Position numbers and translations under genes: made by a program
Shown: positions 1 through 4,204 of the stretch, piece by piece
Layout of the letters: each line of letters begins with the position of its first letter
How positions within the stretch are numbered: position 1 is the stretch's first letter
Source: Desulfobacteraceae bacterium
GTDB lineage: Bacteria; Desulfobacterota; DSM-4660; Desulfatiglandales; Desulfatiglandaceae
NCBI GenBank assembly: GCA_030611815.1
Contig: JAUWPC010000185.1
Span: forward strand, 1 to 6,830
Direction of reading: 5' to 3'
Length of the DNA stretch: 6,830 nucleotides
Notes under the pieces: generated by a model
What the model saw: the letters and a program-made list of their open reading frames with translations, nothing else
The model's database searches: none
What the model was told of the DNA's origin: nothing

Positions 1-120
1 CCGGATCTGGCTTAACAGGATCAGTTGACCAAATGAAATAGGCGTACTGATTCCTCCAAATAACGCGAATCCTCGAGGATTAAACATCCGGTCCAACTGT
101 TGACGTTCTTCAGGTTTCAT
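1..120 (-). CDS. CoA-binding-domain protein, probable NDP-forming acyl-CoA synthetase (N-terminal fragment)
   Basis: Reading the minus strand from an ATG at 120-118 gives 40 open codons that run off the left edge. The start is MKPEERQQLDRMF, followed by NPRGFALFGG and a second hydrophobic stretch (FGQLILLSQIR). The pattern 'short acidic lead, LD-x-hydrophobic-F-NPR-S/G-hydrophobic-A-hydrophobic-FG' is how CoA-binding Rossmann domains begin in ADP/NDP-forming acetyl- or acyl-CoA synthetases. Those enzymes interconvert acyl-CoA and acid with nucleotide phosphorylation in the cytoplasm. No good Shine-Dalgarno precedes this ATG; an in-frame TTG lies three codons upstream (129-127), and the frame stays open back to a TGA at 177-175, so the exact start is uncertain. 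Its most likely promoter is the leftward one at 554-582, with the S23 remnant in between. The family call rests only on the N-terminus. Another CoA- or nucleotide-binding Rossmann protein is possible. Confidence 0.55.
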   Translation of the reverse strand, partial: MKPEERQQLDRMFNPRGFALFGGISTPISFGQLILLSQIR

Positions 121-172
121 ATGTTTCAAGTAGTTTCGATATCTGGAGTCATGAAGGCCCGAATCCCGATTC

Positions 173-194
173 TCTCAGACCGCCTGAGATCAGG
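173..194. repeat. Overlapping short inverted repeats upstream of the leftward gene
   Basis: TCTCAG (173-178) and CTGAGA (184-189) form a perfect 6-bp inverted repeat with a 5-bp spacer. The right arm is shared with a second palindrome, CCTGA-GA-TCAGG (183-194). Only one of the two can form at a time. They lie 53-74 bp upstream of the presumed start of the leftward gene. An operator or an RNA structure in its leader is possible, but nothing else supports either. The arms are short enough to be chance. Confidence 0.3.
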
Positions 195-210
195 AATGGG
201 AGCGGCTCAA

Positions 211-252
211 AATGATAATCTTAATCTTAATCTTGATCTTAATCATAATCAC
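211..252. repeat. Hexanucleotide tandem array, AATCTT-type, 7 units
   Basis: Seven consecutive 6-bp units read aatgat, aatctt, aatctt, aatctt, gatctt, aatcat, aatcac. The constant core is AATC plus two variable bases. The array begins exactly where the minus-strand S23 remnant loses its reading frame and family similarity: the remnant's stop codon (251-249) is inside the last unit. The same motif returns in reverse orientation at 482-511. There are no spacers, so it is not a CRISPR array; it is a simple or mini-satellite type repeat. Confidence 0.85.
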
Positions 253-469
253 ATCCATACTCTGCCAAAGAATCTACACTGACCACATTGTGTAAATTTG
301 CCGTTCCCTTCCGCTATGTTCAGAGGAATGGCTATTGAAGCCCTGTCAAGTTGGCCATAAACAGCATGTCTTTTTGGAATACGCTCCAATGTTTTCTCAA
401 GCCATACAGAAAACTTGATTGATGCTTGTACACACGCAGTTTTTCATGATCAAGAACTTTAGGCATCAT
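249..469 (-). pseudogene. Decayed four-helix-bundle protein gene (S23 / 23S rRNA IVP family)
   Basis: On the minus strand an ATG at 469-467 (or 466-464) opens MMPKVLDHEKLRVY. One base is then missing: TAC-AA-GCA where the family would have TAC-CAA-GCA (VYQAS). Reading resumes in the next frame from 425 as ASIKFSVWLEKTLERIPKRH, AVYGQLDRASIAIPLNIAEG and NGKFT..CRFF. The block 'QLDRAS-x-x-IPLNIAEGNGKF' with the lead 'LDHEKL-x-VY' is the signature of the family (Pfam 23S_rRNA_IVP, TIGR02436). These are small four-helix bundles first found in intervening sequences of 23S rRNA, with many stand-alone homologues of unknown function. The family is usually about 115-125 residues. Here only about 72 codons remain before a TGA (251-249) inside the hexamer array, so the C-terminal helices are absent. 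The frameshift could be a sequencing error, but the lost C-terminus could not. I judge it a pseudogene, and the family assignment is firm. Confidence 0.85.
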
Positions 470-481
470 TAGAGCCTGTTA

Positions 482-511
482 GATTATGATTATGATTAAG
501 ATTATGATTAT
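482..511. repeat. Hexanucleotide tandem array, GATTAT-type, 5 units (inverted relative to 211-252)
   Basis: Five 6-bp units read gattat, gattat, gattaa, gattat, gattat. On the minus strand this is (ATAATC)n, the same AATC-core motif seen on the plus strand at 211-252. The two arrays therefore face each other around the S23 remnant and can pair imperfectly over roughly 25-30 bases. Each unit also carries a TATGAT hexamer on the plus strand or CATAAT on the minus strand, both one base from the sigma-70 -10 consensus. Confidence 0.85.
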
Positions 512-553
512 GAAAACAATTTTCGGGACAGAGCACTCTCTTTTCGGAGAAAG

Positions 554-582
554 AGTATAGGGGGGCAGGGCGGGTGTGTCAA
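554..582 (-). promoter_or_regulatory. Leftward sigma-70-type promoter, near consensus
   Basis: On the minus strand a perfect -35 box TTGACA (582-577) is followed by exactly 17 bp and a -10 box TATACT (559-554), five of six matches. Initiation would fall near 547. It points away from lysS, through the second hexamer array and the S23 remnant, toward the acyl-CoA synthetase-like gene. The spacer is unusual: it is GC-rich and contains a run of six C (six G on the plus strand, 560-565) directly against the -10 box. No activity is shown; the match to consensus is the whole evidence. Confidence 0.6.
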
Positions 583-626
583 CGGTTACAAAAATGCTTA
601 TCTCAGATTTTAGATTGCTGTCAACG
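577..626. repeat. Direct repeat TGTCAACG, two copies 42 bp apart
   Basis: TGTCAACG occurs at 577-584 and again at 619-626. The first copy supplies the -35 box of the leftward promoter (TTGACA on the minus strand). The second also reads TTGACA on the minus strand but has only a poor -10 at the right distance (TAAGCA with an 18-bp spacer). The 42-bp period is close to four helical turns, so the pair could be a tandem promoter relic or a regulator-binding pair. Confidence 0.35.
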
Positions 627-636
627 AGCTTTCATC

Positions 637-665
637 TTGACTATATGAATTAATTGGATTAGAAA
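637..665 (+). promoter_or_regulatory. Candidate promoter of the lysS-lolC-lolD-bamA operon
   Basis: TTGACT (637-642) is followed by a 17-bp AT-rich spacer and TAGAAA (660-665), giving 5/6 and 4/6 matches to the sigma-70 boxes. Initiation near 672 would leave a leader of about 58 nt before the lysS ATG. It is the best rightward match in this gap. The -10 box is weak, so an alternative cannot be excluded. Confidence 0.4.
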
Positions 666-729
666 AATAAGCTTAATTTACTGAGAGAGAACCCTTTAAA
701 GTGAAATCCTCTATTGGAACGGGTTTATT

Positions 730-2217
730 ATGGTTGCAGGCAAAACAAGCTCAATTATAGAAGAGAGAAAGAATAAAGCGGAAAAACTCCAGGCAGAGGG
801 GGTTAACCTCTACCCTGCGGGTTATAAGATCGATATCACATCATCAGAGGCAATAGAGCGTTTTGGTCAGGTGGACAAGGATGCCCTTGAGCAGGAAAGC
901 GACTCCTATGCCATGGCCGGCAGGATCATAGCGCGACGGGATTTTGGAAAGGCTTCATTCATTCACATTAAGGACAGGATGGGTCGCATTCAGGCCTACA
1001 TTAGAAAAGGCAGGGTCCCCCCTGAGAAATTCAGCATGTTCAAGCTGATGGACATCGGGGATTTTATTGGGATCAGGGGACGGTTTTTTAAGACCAGGAC
1101 AGGTGAACTGACCCTCCTGGCAGAAGACCTCTCGCTCCTGTCAAAGTCGATGAGGTCGTTGCCTGAGAAATGGCATGGTCTGACCGACGTGGAGACCCGA
1201 TACCGGCAGCGGTACCTTGATCTGATAATGAACGATCCTGTAAGAGAGGTGTTTGTACTTAGAAGCCGCATCATCCAGGAAATAAGAGAATTTTTTGTTG
1301 AGAAGGACTTCCTGGAGGTAGAGACTCCGATGATGCAACCGATCCCGGGGGGAGCAACGGCAAGGCCCTTTAAGACCTACCACAATACCCTCGGGATGGA
1401 CCTCTACCTGAGAGTAGCCCCCGAGCTTTACCTCAAGAGACTCGTGGTTGGCGGGTTAGAGAGGGTTTTTGAAATCAACCGGAATTTCAGGAACGAAGGT
1501 ATCTCCATAAAGCATAACCCGGAGTTTACCATGCTGGAATTCTACATGGCCTATGCCACCTATGAAGATCTAATGGCCCTGACAGAAGAACTCTTCAACC
1601 ATCTTCTCCATAAGATGTTTGGCCGGAACGTAATTGAATATCAGGGCAAGACCATTGATTTTGCCACGCCCTGGACTAAAATATCCCTTTTTGATGCCTT
1701 GAGGGATTTGGGAGGTGTTAAGGATGAAATCTTCCAGGTTAAGGAAAACGCCGCTGCGTTTGCCTCTGAATGTGAAATTGGTCTCTCTGCCAGGGAGAGT
1801 CATGGACAGATTCTTACAAAACTGTTTGACCACCTCGTGGAGCCCCTGCTGATCAATCCAACCTTTATCACCGGTTATCCAACGGAAGTCTCCCCACTTT
1901 CAAGGCGCAATGAACAAAATCCCGACATCGTTGACCGTTTTGAACTCTTTATCGGCGGACGGGAGATAGCGAACGCATTTAATGAATTAAATGACCCCAC
2001 AGATCAAAGAGAGAGATTCGAGAATCAGGTGGCGCTAAGGGACGCAGGGGATAAAGAGGCCCAGTTTATGGATAAAGACTATGTAACCGCATTAGAGTAC
2101 GGGATGCCGCCAACGGCAGGAGAAGGGATTGGGATTGACAGGGTTGTTATGCTCCTGACCGATTCACCATCCATAAGGGATGTTATACTGTTTCCCCAGA
2201 TGAGAGCGAAGGCATAG
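730..2217 (+). CDS. lysS: Lysyl-tRNA synthetase, class II
   Basis: This cytoplasmic enzyme charges tRNA-Lys with lysine using ATP. The 495 residues match the normal bacterial LysS length. An N-terminal anticodon-binding OB fold spans about residues 60-135 (AGRIIARRDFGKASFIHI, GDFIGIRGR). The class II catalytic core follows: motif 1 around 175-212 (EVETPMMQPIPGGATARPF), motif 2 around 247-270 (FEINRNFRNEG, HNPEFTMLE) and motif 3 around 464-482 (GEGIGIDRVVML). The lysine-specific stretch 'TGYPTEVSPLSR..NP' is at 381-398 and 'ELFIGGREIANAFNELNDP' at 405-423. The ATG at 730 fits the usual short lead before the 'I-x-E-R-x-x-K' helix, although its ribosome-binding site (GGAAC/GGG just upstream) is only moderate. 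It leads the operon and ends 13 bp before the permease gene. No broken motif is seen. The pairing with lol and bam genes is a position effect; no functional link is implied. Confidence 0.97.
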   Translation: MVAGKTSSIIEERKNKAEKLQAEGVNLYPAGYKIDITSSEAIERFGQVDKDALEQESDSYAMAGRIIARRDFGKASFIHIKDRMGRIQAYIRKGRVPPEKFSMFKLMDIGDFIGIRGRFFKTRTGELTLLAEDLSLLSKSMRSLPEKWHGLTDVETRYRQRYLDLIMNDPVREVFVLRSRIIQEIREFFVEKDFLEVETPMMQPIPGGATARPFKTYHNTLGMDLYLRVAPELYLKRLVVGGLERVFEINRNFRNEGISIKHNPEFTMLEFYMAYATYEDLMALTEELFNHLLHKMFGRNVIEYQGKTIDFATPWTKISLFDALRDLGGVKDEIFQVKENAAAFASECEIGLSARESHGQILTKLFDHLVEPLLINPTFITGYPTEVSPLSRRNEQNPDIVDRFELFIGGREIANAFNELNDPTDQRERFENQVALRDAGDKEAQFMDKDYVTALEYGMPPTAGEGIGIDRVVMLLTDSPSIRDVILFPQMRAKA

Positions 2218-2230
2218 AATTAAGGATAAT

Positions 2231-3454
2231 ATGTTCGAACTGTTTCTCGGGATGAAATACCTCAAGGCCAAGCGAAAACAGCGCTTTATATCTGTTATTA
2301 CGGTAATCTCAATCTTAGGCGTAATGGTGGGTGTGATGGCGCTTGTTGTTGTCCTTTCGGTGATGAACGGTTTCAGGGCGGACTTGATGTCCAAAATCTT
2401 GGGGGTAAACTCCCATATCTTAGTCCTGAGTCTCACCGGGCCTTTCAACGATTACCAAAAAGCCGCAGAAAAAGTTGACAAAGTGGAGGGAGTGATTGCC
2501 TCAACCCCTTTCATCTACACGCAGGTTATGATCAACAACTCGGGGGCCGTATCCGGCGCGGTCCTGAGGGGTGTTGATCCTGAAAGCGCGGGCGCGGTTG
2601 TAACCTTCAAAAGCATGATCAAGGATGGATCCATCACTTCCCTCAAAAAGAAGATCGACGGGATACCGCCCATTATCATAGGAGGCGAGCTTGCCAAGCA
2701 GATAGGGGCACATCCCGGAAGTGTGATAACCGTGATTTCTCCGGAGGGAAAACTGACCCCCTTGGGGAGGACCCCCAACACGCGAAGGTTCAAGGTTGCC
2801 GCCCTTTTTGACTCAGGCATGTATGAGTACGATGCCTCCATGATCTATATTTCCTTAAAAGAGGCCCAGGACTTCTTAGCGTTAGGAGACAAGGTAACAG
2901 GCCTCGAGGTCAGGGTGGAAGACGTCTACAAATCAGACAAGATATCAAGAAAAATCCAAAAAGTCCTTGGTTATCCATACTGGACCAAAGACTGGAAGGT
3001 CATGAACAGAAGCCTCTTCTCTGCGCTCAAGCTTGAAAAATTAACTATGTTTGTCATTTTAAGCATGATAGTTCTTGTTGGGGCGCTAAATATTATCAGC
3101 ACGTTAGTTATGGTGGTTATGGAAAAGACGAGGGATGTTGCAATCCTGAGGGCAATGGGGGCCTCTTCCAGGAGCATCATGACGATTTTCATGTTTCAGG
3201 GACTCCTTGTAGGGGTTGTCGGCACATTCGCCGGTCTTGTCTCTGGCCTGGGGCTGTGTCAGCTGCTTGCGAAGTACAAATTCATCAGTCTCCCTGCAGA
3301 TGTTTACTATATATCCACTCTGCCGGTTCAGGTGGAGGTTGCGGATGTGTCGTTTGTTGCCGCAGCAGCAGTAGTAATATCGTTTTTGGCTACCCTTTAC
3401 CCATCCTGGTATGCCTCGAGATTGAATCCGGTGGAGTCTTTCAGGTATGAATAA
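2231..3454 (+). CDS. lolC: Lipoprotein-releasing ABC transporter permease, LolC/LolE family
   Basis: This inner-membrane subunit of the Lol extractor works with LolD to pull mature lipoproteins out of the membrane and hand them to the chaperone LolA. The 407 residues show the four-helix type VII ABC layout: TM1 about 19-44, a large periplasmic domain about 45-268, then TM2 about 271-297, TM3 about 316-342 and TM4 about 373-391. Family marks are MALVVVLSVMNGF after TM1, 'LTPLGRTPNTRRFKV' (175-189, position of the LolA-binding hook of LolC), the cytoplasmic coupling helix 'EKTRDVAILRAMGAS' (298-312) that contacts LolD, and the ending 'LYPSWYASRLNPVESFRYE'. AAGGA at 2222-2226 sits 4 nt before the ATG. 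Only one permease gene is present here, so the transporter is probably a homodimer (LolF-like), unless a lolE lies elsewhere. The choice of lolC over lolE as symbol is conventional. Confidence 0.93.
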   Translation: MFELFLGMKYLKAKRKQRFISVITVISILGVMVGVMALVVVLSVMNGFRADLMSKILGVNSHILVLSLTGPFNDYQKAAEKVDKVEGVIASTPFIYTQVMINNSGAVSGAVLRGVDPESAGAVVTFKSMIKDGSITSLKKKIDGIPPIIIGGELAKQIGAHPGSVITVISPEGKLTPLGRTPNTRRFKVAALFDSGMYEYDASMIYISLKEAQDFLALGDKVTGLEVRVEDVYKSDKISRKIQKVLGYPYWTKDWKVMNRSLFSALKLEKLTMFVILSMIVLVGALNIISTLVMVVMEKTRDVAILRAMGASSRSIMTIFMFQGLLVGVVGTFAGLVSGLGLCQLLAKYKFISLPADVYYISTLPVQVEVADVSFVAAAAVVISFLATLYPSWYASRLNPVESFRYE

Positions 3455-4148
3455 CGAAAGAACCAGGGTGGATTCCGAGGCTCCTATGTTGAGTCTTGAG
3501 AATGTATTTAAGTCCTTTCTTCATCATGGGGATGTTATTGAAGTCTTGAAGGGCGTTAGCCTTGTGATTAATTCCGGCGACAGCCTTGCAGTTATGGGGG
3601 CGTCCGGGGTTGGGAAATCGACGCTGCTCAATATCATGGGGAGCCTCGAGCCCCCCTCTAAAGGGCTTGTTAAATTCCGCGAATTCAATATGTATCAAAT
3701 GGATGAAGGGAGACTTGCCCGACTGAGAAACAAGGAAATAGGTTTTGTATTCCAGTTTCATCACCTCCTGCCCGAGTTGAATGCATTGGAAAACACCATG
3801 ATGCCCGCCTTAATCGCGAGGTTTTCAAAGAAAAAGGCGGCAGGAATGGCAAGAGATGTTCTTGTAAAGGTGGGGCTTGAGAGACGTATGACTCACCGTG
3901 CGGGCGAGCTTTCCGGAGGGGAACAGCAACGTGTGGCAATAGCAAGGGCTCTAATAATGAGTCCAAAGTTGATATTGGGAGATGAACCCACAGGAAACCT
4001 TGACTGGTTAACCGGCCAGGAAATTGCTGATCTCCTTCTTCAACTCAACCGGGACGAAGGAGTTGCCATGGTAATTGCCACCCACAACCAGAAATTGGCG
4101 GAAAAGATGTCTAAAAAAATGGAGCTTATAGATGGGCGGATACGGTAA
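3447..4148 (+). CDS. lolD: Lipoprotein-releasing ABC transporter ATP-binding protein LolD
   Basis: This is the cytoplasmic ATPase that powers the LolC/E permease. The 233 residues carry every ABC motif intact: Walker A GASGVGKST (51-59), Q-loop Q103, signature LSGGEQQR (155-162), Walker B LILGDEPT (175-182) with the catalytic Glu180, D-loop GNLD (183-186), and H-loop His213. The block 'FQFHHLLPELNALENTMMP' (102-120) is specific to LolD among the MacB/FtsE-like ATPases. The start at 3447 overlaps the permease stop by 8 bp, which suggests translational coupling. A second in-frame ATG at 3486 (Met14, MLSLENVFKSF) aligns with the usual LolD start and has GAGG 5 nt upstream (3477-3480), so a 220-residue product is equally possible. 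The position directly after the permease fixes the identity. Confidence 0.95.
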   Translation: MNNERTRVDSEAPMLSLENVFKSFLHHGDVIEVLKGVSLVINSGDSLAVMGASGVGKSTLLNIMGSLEPPSKGLVKFREFNMYQMDEGRLARLRNKEIGFVFQFHHLLPELNALENTMMPALIARFSKKKAAGMARDVLVKVGLERRMTHRAGELSGGEQQRVAIARALIMSPKLILGDEPTGNLDWLTGQEIADLLLQLNRDEGVAMVIATHNQKLAEKMSKKMELIDGRIR

Positions 4149-4155
4149 AATAATA

Positions 4156-4204
4156 CGCAGAGCGCAGAGCGGAAAGCGCAAAGCGGGAAACGCCATGCGC
4201 TTCA
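4156..4204. repeat. Period-7 degenerate tandem repeat at the lolD-bamA junction
   Basis: Seven units of 7 bp, each beginning with CG, follow one another: cgcagag, cgcagag, cggaaag, cgcaaag, cgggaaa, cgccatg, cgcttca. The first two are identical and the next three differ by one to three bases. The last two are strongly diverged and already include the bamA start codon (4195-4197). The array begins 7 bp after the lolD stop, so it fills essentially the whole junction. It looks like a dispersed heptamer repeat that has settled in the gap, though only one copy of the locus is visible. Confidence 0.75.
4174..4202 (+). promoter_or_regulatory. Possible RNA hairpin over the bamA ribosome-binding site and start codon
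   Basis: AAGCGC (4174-4179) pairs with GCGCTT (4197-4202), and inside it GCG (4183-4185) pairs with CGC (4191-4193). A symmetric 3x3 internal loop (AAA opposite CAT) and a GGAAA end loop separate the stems, all centred on 4188. The probable Shine-Dalgarno GGGA (4185-4188) lies at the inner stem and loop. The ATG (4195-4197) lies in the internal loop and the base of the outer stem. In mRNA this would partly hide the start site. Nine base pairs with an internal loop is modest stability. Confidence 0.4.

Larger units (their letters stand above)
121..729. other. 609-bp gap between divergent genes, no intact gene
   Basis: No intact coding sequence is visible on either strand. From left to right it holds: a leader of the leftward gene with a small palindrome cluster (173-194); a first hexamer array (211-252); a broken S23/IVP-type gene on the minus strand (469-249); a second, inverted hexamer array (482-511); a G-rich tract (560-574); a strong leftward promoter (582-554); a weaker rightward promoter candidate (637-665); and the short lysS leader. 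A plus-strand open frame at 100-282 exists, but its tail is only the translated hexamer array (NLNLNLDLNHNHIH), so it is not treated as a gene. Confidence 0.75.

Noticed and set aside
211..252. Possible CRISPR-like or coding low-complexity repeat (NLNLNLDLNHNH on the plus strand)
   Set aside because: The units are contiguous 6-mers with no spacers, and the surrounding plus-strand frame has no family resemblance. The minus strand explains the region better.
249..469. Diversity-generating retroelement accessory protein (Avd shares the four-helix-bundle fold)
   Set aside because: There is no reverse transcriptase and no template/variable repeat pair in the window. The sequence signature (LDRAS..IPLNIAEGNGKF) is the ordinary S23/IVP type.
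512..524. Palindrome GAAAA-CAA-TTTTC next to the second hexamer array
   Set aside because: A 5-bp A/T-rich stem in an AT-rich gap is expected by chance.
535..556. Imperfect hairpin ACTCTCTTTTC/GAGAAAGAGT as a terminator
   Set aside because: The stem is bulged and AT-rich, and no T tract follows on either strand. It overlaps the -10 box of the leftward promoter.
560..574. G-quadruplex in the G-rich tract upstream of lysS
   Set aside because: There are only three separated G-tracts of three or more (6, 3 and 3 G), so a three-tetrad quadruplex with normal loops cannot form. A two-tetrad form is too weak to claim.
3256..3450. Plus-strand open frame inside the permease gene
   Set aside because: It lies in another frame within the conserved TM3-TM4 coding region and has a Cys/Ser-rich composition typical of an out-of-frame shadow.
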